The notes beneath the pieces are model-generated. The model ran no database searches. It saw only the letters and a program-made list of their open reading frames with translations, and was not told the DNA's origin. Below are positions 25,827 through 34,434 of a stretch of 64,000 nt of DNA, piece by piece. Position 1 is the stretch's first letter, and each line of letters opens with the position of its first letter. Both the position numbers and the translations under genes were made by a program. Source of the stretch: Jidongwangia harbinensis (GTDB lineage: Bacteria > Actinomycetota > Actinomycetes > Mycobacteriales > Micromonosporaceae); contig NZ_JAIWNC010000005.1 in NCBI RefSeq assembly GCF_020216025.1, forward strand, positions 308,799-372,798. The letters run 5' to 3'.

Positions 25827-26132
25827 ATGCACTTCGACTGCATAAGCGAGCGAGTGGGCGACGCCGTCGTGGTGACGCCGAACGGCGAGGTCGACCGCGA
25901 CACCGCCCCGCGGTTGCAGGCCGCGCTGGAACAGGCGGTACGAGGTGCGGACGGCGGCCGCGTGGAGGTCGACCTGCGGCACGTCGGGTTCATCGACTCG
26001 TCCGGGGTCGGCGCGCTGCTCTCGGCGTACCGGCTGGCCGGCACGAACGGTGCCACGTTCCAGGTCCGGGACCCGGTGCCGGCGGTCCGCACGGTGCTCG
26101 ACATCACGAACGTCTGGAACCTACTGTCCTGA
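25827..26132 (+). CDS. STAS-domain anti-sigma factor antagonist
   Basis: A 101-residue STAS protein with the phosphorylatable Ser motif VGFIDSSGVGALL and the early GEVDRDTAPRL strand. Unphosphorylated STAS antagonists bind anti-sigma kinases and free SigB/F-type sigma factors. Tandem ATGs at 25824 and 25827 lie behind GAGGAGG; the second has the better spacing. It converges with the next STAS gene with a 12-bp overlap. Confidence 0.9.
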   Translation: MHFDCISERVGDAVVVTPNGEVDRDTAPRLQAALEQAVRGADGGRVEVDLRHVGFIDSSGVGALLSAYRLAGTNGATFQVRDPVPAVRTVLDITNVWNLLS

Positions 26133-26468
26133 GCCCTGCACGGCCGCGGCCACGTCGTCGTACACCGCCAGCCGCCGGTCCAGGTTCGTGATGTCCAGCA
26201 TTCGCCGCAGCTGAGCGCCGGGACCGGCGATCCGCATCCAGCCGCCGCCGTCCCGCGCGCACCGGTCGCCGGTCACCAGCAGCGCGAGGCCGGTGGAGTC
26301 GACGAAGGTGACCGCGTCCAGTGCCACCACCACGCGCGGCCGGTCGTGTGCCACCGCGGCGTCCAGCGCCGCCCGCAGGCCGGCGGCGCTGCCCAGGTCG
26401 AGCACACCGGAGGCCGTGATGATCACGACGTCGTCGCGTTCGGCGACGTCCACGGCGAGTTCACTCAT
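26121..26468 (-). CDS. STAS-domain anti-sigma factor antagonist
   Basis: A 115-residue STAS protein (VVIITASGVLDLGSAAGLRAAL, then VTFVDSTGLALLV with the regulatory Ser). It is coupled to the upstream SpoIIE phosphatase by a 4-bp ATGA overlap, so that phosphatase probably dephosphorylates this antagonist. It differs clearly from the convergent STAS protein at 25827, suggesting separate partners. Confidence 0.9.
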   Translation of the reverse strand: MSELAVDVAERDDVVIITASGVLDLGSAAGLRAALDAAVAHDRPRVVVALDAVTFVDSTGLALLVTGDRCARDGGGWMRIAGPGAQLRRMLDITNLDRRLAVYDDVAAAVQGSGQ

Positions 26469-27688
26469 GGCTGCGTCCGTTCCGCCGCGTCGGCCGACCA
26501 TTCGACGATCATCAGGGTGGCGTCGTCGGAGGGCCGGCCACCCTGGTGCTCCAGCACCGTGTGGGCGAGCCGGCGCAGCGTCTCCGGCGCCGGCAGCAGC
26601 GCGTTCATGCCCTGCGTGGCCAGATCGGTGAGCCGGTCCAGCCCGAAGCGCTCGCCGCTGCGGTCGTACGCCTCGGTGATGCCGTCGGTGTACAGCAGCA
26701 GCCGGTCACCCGGCTCCAGAACCTCCGCACCGACCTCGAAGCCGTCGTCCTCGATGCCGAGCGGGAGCCGCCGCCCGCCACGGAGCGCCCGCACCGCCTT
26801 GCCCTGACGCAGCAGGATGGGCGGCGGGTGACCGGCGTTGAGGTAGCGCAGGACGCCGGTGTCGAGGTCCAGTTCGGCCAGCACGCCGGTGACGAAGCGC
26901 AGATCCGCGAACTGCTCCTGCAGAGCGGCGTCGGCCGCGCGGGCCATCGCGGACAGATCCCTTCCGTCGCGCCGCGCCGCCCGGGTCGCCGCCAGCGCCG
27001 CCGTACAGGTCAGTCCGGCCTTCAGGCCCCGGCCCATGGCGTCGAACACCATGAACCGGGCAATCTGGTCGTCCACCGCGTAGTCGTAGGCGTCGCCGCC
27101 CACGTCGTAACAGGGCTCGAGCACGGCGCTGATCACCATGCGGTGACAGCTGAAGGTCAGCGGCGGCAACAGGTGCAGCATCAGTTCGGCGGCCGGCGAC
27201 ATCGGCCGGGTACGCCGCACCCGGTGGAGTGAGTCCCCGTACGGGGACTTCACCGCGACGAGGTGCCCGAGCAGGCCCATCAGCGTCTCGCACCGGCGCC
27301 GGAAGCTCTCGGCGTCGGCCGGCGGCCGCTGGGCGACGACCTCGGCGATGCCCAGCCGCTCGCTGCCGTCGACCATCGGCACCCAGAGGCGGTACGGCTC
27401 GATGTCGTCGCGCGAGGCGTAGGTGCGTACGCCGGTGAAGCACCGGCCGGCCAGGCTGCCGTCGATGCTCAGCGCCGGCGGGGTCGGCTTGCCGCGCTCC
27501 GGCAACGGCCAGAGCTGTTCCTGCTCATGATCGACGAGATACACCGTGACGGCGATGCCGAGTGGCCGCACGGCCGCGTTCAGCTCGGCCACGAGTTCGT
27601 CGGGCTGCGCCAGCTGGGTACGGCGGATCAGGTCGACCACCGCGGCGTCCCAGCGCAGTTCCTCCGCCAGGTCCGGTTCCTGCTCCAC
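26465..27688 (-). CDS. SpoIIE-type PP2C phosphatase with N-terminal GAF-like domain
   Basis: A protein of about 407 residues. The N-terminal region (LRWDAAVVDLIRRTQLAQPDEL then TVYLVDHEQEQLWPLP) looks like a GAF sensor. The PP2C domain has EPCYDVGGDAYDYAV, FDAMGRGLKAGLT, LNAGHPPPILL, LLLYTDGITEAYD and GRPSDDATLMIV, with the metal-binding Asp residues intact. It should dephosphorylate a STAS antagonist in response to a signal. The start is uncertain: GTG 27688 is used; an in-frame ATG at 27751 has a good GAGGGGG site but overlaps the divergent lipoprotein start and adds codons with atypical third positions. Confidence 0.87.
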   Translation of the reverse strand: MEQEPDLAEELRWDAAVVDLIRRTQLAQPDELVAELNAAVRPLGIAVTVYLVDHEQEQLWPLPERGKPTPPALSIDGSLAGRCFTGVRTYASRDDIEPYRLWVPMVDGSERLGIAEVVAQRPPADAESFRRRCETLMGLLGHLVAVKSPYGDSLHRVRRTRPMSPAAELMLHLLPPLTFSCHRMVISAVLEPCYDVGGDAYDYAVDDQIARFMVFDAMGRGLKAGLTCTAALAATRAARRDGRDLSAMARAADAALQEQFADLRFVTGVLAELDLDTGVLRYLNAGHPPPILLRQGKAVRALRGGRRLPLGIEDDGFEVGAEVLEPGDRLLLYTDGITEAYDRSGERFGLDRLTDLATQGMNALLPAPETLRRLAHTVLEHQGGRPSDDATLMIVEWSADAAERTQP

Positions 27689-27749
27689 GGTCGATGAGTT
27701 GCCCGGGCGCCCCTCGTTAAAACCGGCGTCTTCCGGGTACCCGCCCGGC

Positions 27750-29045
27750 ATGCGCGCCCACCCCCTCGTCGCCGCGGTGCTGCTCGTCCTGCTGACCGGC
27801 TGCGACGTCTCCCGGGTGTTCCCGGACCCCGGCCAGTCCCCGCCGTCGTCGGTCTCCGCCGACCTGGTGCCGCAGGCGCTGCGGGACGTCGAGCGGTTCT
27901 GGGCCACGGCGTTTCCGGCGCTCAGCGACGGCGAGCGTTTCCAGCCGGTGCGTGGCGGATACCACCCGTACACCCGCCGGAACCCGCCGCCCGCGTGCGG
28001 CGACGAGCCGACCCAGTACCAGCCGAACGCGTTCTACTGCCCGGCCGGCGACTTCATCGCGTGGGACGCCGAGACGCTGATCCCGCGGCTCCACGACGAG
28101 TTCGGCCCGCTGCTGGTCGGCGTCGTGATGGCACACGAGTACGGGCACGCCGTCCAGGCCCGGCTCCGCGTCACCGGCCAGCCCACCGTGGTGCTGGAGC
28201 AGCAGGCGGACTGTTACGCCGGGGCGTGGGTCGGCGACGCGCTGGCCGGCCGGTCCACCGCGTTCCGGAACATCACCACCGCCCAGCTGGACAACACGGT
28301 CGGCGGCCTGCTGCTGTTGCGCGACGAGCCCGGCACCCCGGCCCTGGCACCGCAGGCGCACGGCAATGCGTTCGACCGGATCCGGGCGTACCAGGAGGGG
28401 GTCGAGCAGGGCGCGGACCGGTGCGCCACCTACCGGGCCGGGAACCTGCCGGTCACCGAGGTGCCGTTCCGCGACGAGGAGGAGGCCGCCACCGGGGGCA
28501 ACCTGCCGTACCCGCAGGCGATCAACACGCTCGGCGAGGACGCCCAGGCGTACTGGCAGCGAGCCTTCCCGCAGCTGGCCGACCGGTCGTGGCAGCCGCT
28601 GCGGGTGGTGGCGTTCGACGCCGCGCCGCCGGACTGTACCGACCCGGACCCCACCACCGAGGGCGCGTTCTACTGCCCGGCCGCGGACTTCGCCGCGTTC
28701 GACGCCGGCCGGCTGGCTCCCGCCCTGTACGAACGCATCGGCGACAACGCGGTCGGCGTGCTGATCGGCGACCTGTTCGCCCGCGCGGTGCAGGACCGCC
28801 GGGGCGCCACCACGGACGGCCGGGCCGGCCAGCTGGCGGTGGACTGCCTCTCCGGCACGTGGGCGAACGACCTGCTGACCCGCGGCCAGGACGCACCGAT
28901 CCGGCTCTCGCCCGGCGACCTGGACGAGGCGGTGACCGCGCTGGTGGCGTTCGACCGGGCCGCGCGGGACCCGTCGGTGAGCGCGTTCGACCGGATCGCC
29001 GCCTACCGTGGTGGCGTCCTGGAGGGGCTGTCCGCCTGCACGTGA
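27750..29045 (+). CDS. Lipoprotein with a neutral zinc metallopeptidase domain and a second, degenerate copy
   Basis: A 431-residue protein. The signal ends in the lipobox LLTGC (Cys 17). The first domain (about residues 40-260) has FYCPAGDFIAWD and the catalytic HEYGH with a downstream EQQADCYAGAW, as in YpfJ-type neutral zinc peptidases. The second half repeats the arrangement (FYCPAADFAAFD, then DCLSGTWANDLL), but the HEYGH position reads GDLFARAV, so it cannot bind zinc. The protein is anchored outside the cell; the target is unknown. Confidence 0.85.
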   Translation: MRAHPLVAAVLLVLLTGCDVSRVFPDPGQSPPSSVSADLVPQALRDVERFWATAFPALSDGERFQPVRGGYHPYTRRNPPPACGDEPTQYQPNAFYCPAGDFIAWDAETLIPRLHDEFGPLLVGVVMAHEYGHAVQARLRVTGQPTVVLEQQADCYAGAWVGDALAGRSTAFRNITTAQLDNTVGGLLLLRDEPGTPALAPQAHGNAFDRIRAYQEGVEQGADRCATYRAGNLPVTEVPFRDEEEAATGGNLPYPQAINTLGEDAQAYWQRAFPQLADRSWQPLRVVAFDAAPPDCTDPDPTTEGAFYCPAADFAAFDAGRLAPALYERIGDNAVGVLIGDLFARAVQDRRGATTDGRAGQLAVDCLSGTWANDLLTRGQDAPIRLSPGDLDEAVTALVAFDRAARDPSVSAFDRIAAYRGGVLEGLSACT

Positions 29046-29079
29046 CACGACCGGCATCTGCGACCTGGAGAATAGCCGG

Positions 29080-30729
29080 GTGCATGTCGAGGAAATCGTG
29101 TTTTTCGCCCTGGCCGCGGTCGTCGTGGTGGTCGCCGTGCGGTGGATCGCCGCCCGCACCGGTCTGCCCGCCGCCGCCCTGTTGACCGTCGCCGGCATCG
29201 TCTACGCCGTCCTGCCCGGCCCGAACGTCTCCCTCGACCCCGAACTCGTGCTCACCCTGGTCATCCCGCCGCTGCTGTACTCGGCCGCGCTGGACTCGTC
29301 GCTGATCGACATCCGCCGGAACCTGCGCACCGTGATCAGCCTCTCGGTGCTGCTGGTGCTCATCAACGCGCTGCTGATCGGGCTCGGGTTCTCGCTCTGG
29401 GTGGCCGGTGCGACCCTCGCCGCCGGGGTCGCGCTGGGGGCCGCGGTGGCGCCGCCCGATCCGGTCGCCGCGCTGGCCGTGGGGCGACGGGCCGGCCTGC
29501 CGAACAACCTGGTGACCCTGGTGCAGGGCGAGGGCCTGCTGAACGACGCCACCGCGCTGACCATCCTCAGCGTCGCGGTCGCCGCGGCCACCGGCGACGT
29601 CTTCTCGTTCCCCGAGGCGGTGGGACAGTTCGTCATCTCGGCGGCGGGCGGCGTGATCGTGGGCGTCGTCATCGCCCGGGTGGTCCGGCTGCTCCGCACG
29701 CTGCGCAACGACCCGCTGAGTGCGAACGCGGTCTCGCTGGCCATCCCGTTCGTGGCCTACCTGGCCGCCGAGCACATCCACGTCTCCGGGGTGCTCGCCG
29801 TGGTGGTCGCCGGTCTGATCATCGGGCACGACGCCCCGCGCAGCGCGACCGGTGCGAGCCGGCTGCAGACCACCGCGGTCTGGCGGTTCGTGGAGTTCCT
29901 GCTGGAGGGCTTCGTCTTCCTGCTGATCGGCCAGCAACTCCCGGCCGTGGTGGACGAACTGGCCGCCTACGAGACCTCCACCATCGTCATCGGGGTGGCC
30001 ATCTCGGTCGGCGTGGTGCTGGTGGTGCGCCCGCTGTGGCTGCTGCTGACCCAGTTGCTGCCCCGGTCGCTGCACGCCCGGCTGGGCGGCGAGGCCGCCG
30101 ACGGCCCCACCGGCAGCATGGACCGCGGCCGGCAACGGGAGGAACCGCTGAGCGGCCGGGAGGTGATCGTGCTGAGCTGGGCCGGGACCCGCGGCGTGAT
30201 CAGCCTCGCGGCGATCTTCACGCTGCCGGCCGGGTTCCCGGACCGCGAGCTGCTGCACTTCTGCGCGTTCGTGGTGGTGCTGGTGACCCTGATCGGGCAG
30301 GGTCTGACGTTCGGACCGCTGGTGCGCCGGCTGGGGCTGCGGGCCAACGCGGCGGATAAGGTCCGGGCCCGGAACGAGGCCCGGTCCGCGTCGGTGCGGG
30401 CCGCCCTGGACCGGCTCGACGAGATCCAGCAGGAGCAGCACGACCACGTCGAGGACGAGGCGATCGAGAACATGCGCCGGCTGCTCGGCCAGCGGATGGA
30501 GCGGTACCAGCGGCGGCTCGACCTGATCGAGCAGAGCGACTCGAACGAGGTGCCGCAGTCCCCGCAGTATGAGGCCGCGCTCATGGTGCGCCGTGCGGTC
30601 ATCGACGCCCAGCGCGAGGAACTGCTGCGCTGGCGGGACGCCAGCATGCTGAGCGACGCGGAACTGCGCACGCTGGAGCGCGAACTGGACCACGAGGAGC
30701 GGCTGCTGCCCGAGCGACCGGCCGGATAG
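29080..30729 (+). CDS. CPA1-family Na+/H+ antiporter
   Basis: A 549-residue protein with about twelve membrane helices and a long charged cytoplasmic tail (about residues 430-549, many Glu, Arg and Gln, probable coiled coil). The ion-site motif GEGLLNDATAL and APPDPVAALAV are those of CPA1/NhaP-type exchangers, and SWAGTRGVISLAAIF is the conserved later helix. It exchanges Na+ or K+ for protons across the membrane. GTG 29080 is chosen, 34 nt after the lipoprotein stop; an upstream in-frame ATG overlaps that gene. Confidence 0.9.
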   Translation: MHVEEIVFFALAAVVVVVAVRWIAARTGLPAAALLTVAGIVYAVLPGPNVSLDPELVLTLVIPPLLYSAALDSSLIDIRRNLRTVISLSVLLVLINALLIGLGFSLWVAGATLAAGVALGAAVAPPDPVAALAVGRRAGLPNNLVTLVQGEGLLNDATALTILSVAVAAATGDVFSFPEAVGQFVISAAGGVIVGVVIARVVRLLRTLRNDPLSANAVSLAIPFVAYLAAEHIHVSGVLAVVVAGLIIGHDAPRSATGASRLQTTAVWRFVEFLLEGFVFLLIGQQLPAVVDELAAYETSTIVIGVAISVGVVLVVRPLWLLLTQLLPRSLHARLGGEAADGPTGSMDRGRQREEPLSGREVIVLSWAGTRGVISLAAIFTLPAGFPDRELLHFCAFVVVLVTLIGQGLTFGPLVRRLGLRANAADKVRARNEARSASVRAALDRLDEIQQEQHDHVEDEAIENMRRLLGQRMERYQRRLDLIEQSDSNEVPQSPQYEAALMVRRAVIDAQREELLRWRDASMLSDAELRTLERELDHEERLLPERPAG

Positions 30730-30733
30730 GACG

Positions 30734-31609
30734 TCACCGCAGCAGCGGGCGCAACACGGCATAGGCCCAGGACTCCAGCGTGGTCGGGGTGGCGCTCGCC
30801 GGGCTCCGGAGCTGCTCCGGGACGTAGCCGTCCCGGAGCCCGACGGTCATGCCGACCATCGCGTCGGCCGCGGCCTCGGACAGGCCCGCGGCGACCAGCC
30901 CGGCGCGGAGGTCGGCGTCGGAGACGACGCGCAGGTCGATCGGCCGGCCGGTCGCGGCGGCCACCACGCCGGCCGCCTGCCGCCAGGTCAGATCGGCCGG
31001 CCCGTGCACCGCCTGCACCGCCACGCCGGACCAGTCGGTGGCCAGCAGGCGGGCCGCGGCGACCTCGCCGACGTCCCGCGGATCCACCCAGGGCTGCGGG
31101 GTGTCGGCGGACATCGTGGTGGTGAGCGTGCCGGCACGCAACTCGTCCAGGCCGGCGAGCAGGTTGGTGAAGTAGAACCCACAGCGCAGGATCAGCAGGC
31201 TGCCGCCGGCGGCGGCCAGCGCCTCCTCGCTGCGGGCCAGGCCGTCGATCAGGCCGACGCCGTGCCGGCGCTCGGCGCCGACGCTGCTGATCAGCACGGT
31301 GCGGGCGATCCGGTTGGCCCGCACCGCGGCCGCGCCGTTGGCGCCGATCCGGGTCATCTCGGCCACCGGATCGGCCGCCATGACGGAATCCGGTGTCACC
31401 CAGAGCAGCGCCTCGGCGCCCCGGGTGGCCGCGCCGACGAAGTCGGCGTCGGTGAGGTCGCCGCGGGCGACGTCGACCAGCTCGCGGAGCGCGGGGTCGA
31501 GCCGGTCGGGATCGCGGACCAGGACGACCGGCCGCACCCCGGCCTGCACCAGCAGGTGCACGACGCGGGAGCCGACGTGTCCGGTGGGTGTGGTGACAGC
31601 GATAGTCAT
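30734..31609 (-). CDS. NmrA-like NAD(P)-binding protein
   Basis: A 291-residue atypical short-chain dehydrogenase: N-terminal Rossmann motif TPTGHVGSRVV, VVLVRDPDRL, then VLISSVGAERRHGVG. It lacks the YxxxK catalytic pair of classical SDRs, as usual in NmrA and quinone-reductase-like proteins. It probably senses or uses NAD(P). It converges with the antiporter gene with a 4-bp gap. Confidence 0.85.
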   Translation of the reverse strand: MTIAVTTPTGHVGSRVVHLLVQAGVRPVVLVRDPDRLDPALRELVDVARGDLTDADFVGAATRGAEALLWVTPDSVMAADPVAEMTRIGANGAAAVRANRIARTVLISSVGAERRHGVGLIDGLARSEEALAAAGGSLLILRCGFYFTNLLAGLDELRAGTLTTTMSADTPQPWVDPRDVGEVAAARLLATDWSGVAVQAVHGPADLTWRQAAGVVAAATGRPIDLRVVSDADLRAGLVAAGLSEAAADAMVGMTVGLRDGYVPEQLRSPASATPTTLESWAYAVLRPLLR

Positions 31610-31639
31610 GCCTCGGAAGCTACGCCAGGGGTACGACAG

Positions 31640-32236
31640 TCACGCCCCGGCCTCGAGAAGGATCACGTGCAGGTTCCGCGGACCGTGCACTCCCTCGACC
31701 CGGTTGAGTTCGATGTCGCTGGTGGCGGACGGCCCGCTGATCCAGGTGAGCGGCCGGCGCGGGTCCAGCCGGGCCAGCGCCTCCGGCACCGAAGCCACCA
31801 CCTGCTCCGGCCGGACCACGCAGACGTGCAGGTCCGGCAGGAGCGAGATGATCCGGCGGCCCTGGTCCGGCGAGCCGTCCAGCACGATCGTCCCGGTCTC
31901 GGCGATCGCCACGGCAGCCGCGGTGAGCACCGCGTCCACGGTCGCCAGCAGGCCGGCCGGGAGCCCGTCGTCGCGCCGCACGTCCACCGTGGACGGCAGC
32001 CAGTCCGGGTCGATGCCGGGCGGCACCACCAGCGTGCCGGTGACCAGCTCCGCGACGACGTCCGCCACCGGATCGCCACGGTGTACCACGGCACGGTAGT
32101 CCACCAGCCGCTCCACCAGCAGCGTCAGATCGGCCGGTGGAAACTCACGGCGGTACGCCCGCGGCACCGGGCCGGGTGCCGGGCTGTCCTCGAGCGCGGC
32201 CCGGACCCGGCGGAGCACCTCGTCCCGGGCGCTCAT
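31640..32236 (-). CDS. lutC: L-lactate utilisation protein LutC
   Basis: A 198-residue LUD-domain protein (AAVAIAETGTIVLDGS, SATSDIELNRVEGVHGPRNLHVILL) without Fe-S cysteines, matching LutC. With LutA and LutB it forms the L-lactate dehydrogenase that converts lactate to pyruvate. It overlaps lutB by 4 bp (ATGA) and is the last gene of the rhaE-rhaB-lutABC operon. Confidence 0.93.
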   Translation of the reverse strand: MSARDEVLRRVRAALEDSPAPGPVPRAYRREFPPADLTLLVERLVDYRAVVHRGDPVADVVAELVTGTLVVPPGIDPDWLPSTVDVRRDDGLPAGLLATVDAVLTAAAVAIAETGTIVLDGSPDQGRRIISLLPDLHVCVVRPEQVVASVPEALARLDPRRPLTWISGPSATSDIELNRVEGVHGPRNLHVILLEAGA

Positions 32237-33699
32237 CGCCGCGCCCACCAGTCCCGGAACGTCTCCGGCGGCGGATCCGGCAGGTCGCGGCTGGCGGTCC
32301 ATCCGGTGAGCGGCGGGGGCAGCCCCCGGCCCCGGCGGCCGGCCAACCGGGTCAGCCGGGCGGCCCGCTGCGCGGCCGCATAGAGGCGCGGGCGGTCCAT
32401 CGTGTACGCCGCGGCCGCCATCGCCGCCGACTCGGTGCGGGGATGCGGCGCCTGGTTGCGCAGGTGCACCAGCATCGACGGAATATCGATCCGGACCGGG
32501 CAGGCGTCGTAACACGCGCCGCAGAGCGACGACGCGTACGGCAGCGAGGCGTTGTCCGGCACCCCGGTCAGCTGCGGCGAGAGCACCGCGCCGATCGGTC
32601 CGGGATACACCGAGCCGTACGCGTGCCCGCCGGTCCGTTCGTACACCGGGCACACGTTCAGGCAGGCCGAGCACCGGATGCAGTGCAGCGCCTGCCGTCC
32701 CGCCGGGTCCGCCAGCACCGCGCTGCGCCCGTTGTCGAGCAGCACCAGGTGCACGTTCTGCGGGCCGTCGCCCGGCGTCACCCCGGTCCACATCGACGTG
32801 TACGGGTTCATCCGCTCACCGGTCGAGGACCGCGGCAGCAGCTGCAGGAAGACCTCCAGGTCCTGCCACGTCGGCACCACCTTCTCGATACCCATCACCG
32901 TGATCAGCGTGTCCGGCAGGGTCAGGCACATCCGCCCGTTGCCCTCGGACTCCACCACGGCCAGCGTGCCGGTCTCGGCGATCGCGAAGTTCGCACCGGA
33001 CACCGCCACCGGGGTGCGCAGGAACGTCTCGCGCAGGTAGCGGCGCGCTGCGGCGGCCAGCACGGCCGGTTCGTCGGTGAGCCCCGGGTCCACCCCCGGC
33101 ATCGCGCGCAGGAAGATCTCCCGGATCTCCGCCCGGTTCCGGTGGATGGCCGGCACCAGGATGTGGCTCGGCCGGTCGTCGCCCAACTGGACGATGAGTT
33201 CGGCCAGGTCGGTCTCCACCGGAGTGACGCCGGCCTCCTGCAGCGCCTCGTTCAGGCCGATCTCCTGGGTGGCCATCGACTTGACCTTGATCACCCGGTC
33301 CGCACCGGTGGCCCGGACCAGGTCGGCGACGATCCGGTTCGCCTGGTTCGCGTCGGTGGCCCAGTGCACCACGCCGCCCGCGGCGGTCACCGCGGCCTCC
33401 AGCTCTTCCAGCAGCTCGGGCAGCCGGGCCATGGTGTCCGCCTTCAGCGCCGACCCGGCGTCCCGGAGCTGCTGCCAGTCCGGCAGCTCCGCGATCACCC
33501 GGGCCGACTTGCCGCGGATCGTGGTGGTGGCATGGGCCAGGTTGCGGCGCAGCTGCGGGTCGGCGAGCGCCTTGCGGGCCGCGGCCGGGAACGACTCGTC
33601 GCCCCGCAGATGCCCGACGCCCCGGGGCGCGGTGACCGGGTGCTCCCCGGGCCCGCCGTCGCGGGGGCCCGGCATCCCCAGGAAGGTGCGGCGGGTCAT
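32233..33699 (-). CDS. lutB: Iron-sulfur protein LutB of L-lactate oxidation
   Basis: A 488-residue protein. The LUD domain (residues about 60-300) includes NFAIAETGTLAVVESEGNG. Two 4Fe-4S motifs follow: CIRCSACLNVCPVYE and CGACYDACPVRIDIP. The C-terminal end is WWARR. It passes electrons from lactate within the LutABC complex. It overlaps lutA and lutC by 4 bp each. Confidence 0.94.
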   Translation of the reverse strand: MTRRTFLGMPGPRDGGPGEHPVTAPRGVGHLRGDESFPAAARKALADPQLRRNLAHATTTIRGKSARVIAELPDWQQLRDAGSALKADTMARLPELLEELEAAVTAAGGVVHWATDANQANRIVADLVRATGADRVIKVKSMATQEIGLNEALQEAGVTPVETDLAELIVQLGDDRPSHILVPAIHRNRAEIREIFLRAMPGVDPGLTDEPAVLAAAARRYLRETFLRTPVAVSGANFAIAETGTLAVVESEGNGRMCLTLPDTLITVMGIEKVVPTWQDLEVFLQLLPRSSTGERMNPYTSMWTGVTPGDGPQNVHLVLLDNGRSAVLADPAGRQALHCIRCSACLNVCPVYERTGGHAYGSVYPGPIGAVLSPQLTGVPDNASLPYASSLCGACYDACPVRIDIPSMLVHLRNQAPHPRTESAAMAAAAYTMDRPRLYAAAQRAARLTRLAGRRGRGLPPPLTGWTASRDLPDPPPETFRDWWARR

Positions 33700-34433
33700 C
33701 GGGCCGCCTCCGTCGCGGCGAGGATCTCCGCCAGGTGGACCGTGCGCACCCCGGTGTGCAGCCGGGACAGGCCGCCACCGATGTGCATCAGGCAGGAGGC
33801 GTCGCCGGCCGTGCACACATCGGCGCCGGTGGCGAGGACGTGCCGCATCTTGTCGGTCAGCATCGCGGTCGAGGTGTCCGCGTTCTTCACCGCGAACGTG
33901 CCGCCGAAGCCGCAGCACTGGTCGGCCGCCGGCAGCTCCACCAGGTCCAGCCCGCGGACCCGGCGCAGCAGCCGCACCGGTTTGTCGCCGACCCGCAGCA
34001 CCCGCAGCGAATGGCAGGTCGGGTGGTAGGTGACCCGGTGCGGATAGTAGGCGCCCACATCCTCCACCCCGAGCACGTCCACCAGCAGCTCGGACAGTTC
34101 GTAGGTGCGTGCCGCCACGTCGCCCGCGCGGGCCGCCAGTCCCTCGTCACCGGCCGCCGCGGCCACCATGGCGTGCTGGTGACGCACCGATCCGACGCAC
34201 GACCCGGACGGCGCGACCACCACGTCGTACCCCGCGAACGTGCGCACGTGCCGGCGTACCAGGGGAACGGCGTCCTTCTGATAGCCGGTGTTGATGTGCA
34301 TCTGCCCGCAGCAGGTCTGCTCCGCCGGGAAGACCACCTCGTGGCCCAGACGCTCCAGCAGCCGCACGGTCGCCTGCGCGGCGGCCGGGAACATGGTGTC
34401 GGCCAGGCAGGTCACGAACAACGCGATCCGCAT
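33696..34433 (-). CDS. lutA: LutA, (Fe-S)-binding CCG-domain protein of L-lactate oxidation
   Basis: A 245-residue protein with two CCG domains: CCGQMHINTGYQ and CCGFGGTFAVK, with the preceding Cys in FVTCLAD and YHPTCHSLR. It is the redox partner of LutB. ATG 34433 starts one base after the rhaB stop, so lutABC is physically fused to rhamnose catabolism. This supports use of L-lactate generated from rhamnose. Confidence 0.94.
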   Translation of the reverse strand: MRIALFVTCLADTMFPAAAQATVRLLERLGHEVVFPAEQTCCGQMHINTGYQKDAVPLVRRHVRTFAGYDVVVAPSGSCVGSVRHQHAMVAAAAGDEGLAARAGDVAARTYELSELLVDVLGVEDVGAYYPHRVTYHPTCHSLRVLRVGDKPVRLLRRVRGLDLVELPAADQCCGFGGTFAVKNADTSTAMLTDKMRHVLATGADVCTAGDASCLMHIGGGLSRLHTGVRTVHLAEILAATEAAR

Positions 34434-34434
34434 C

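Noticed and set aside
27689..27751. ATG 27751 as the start of the SpoIIE phosphatase
   Set aside because: It overlaps the divergent lipoprotein start and the added codons include atypical TTT and TCA; GTG 27688 is used, though the longer form is not excluded.
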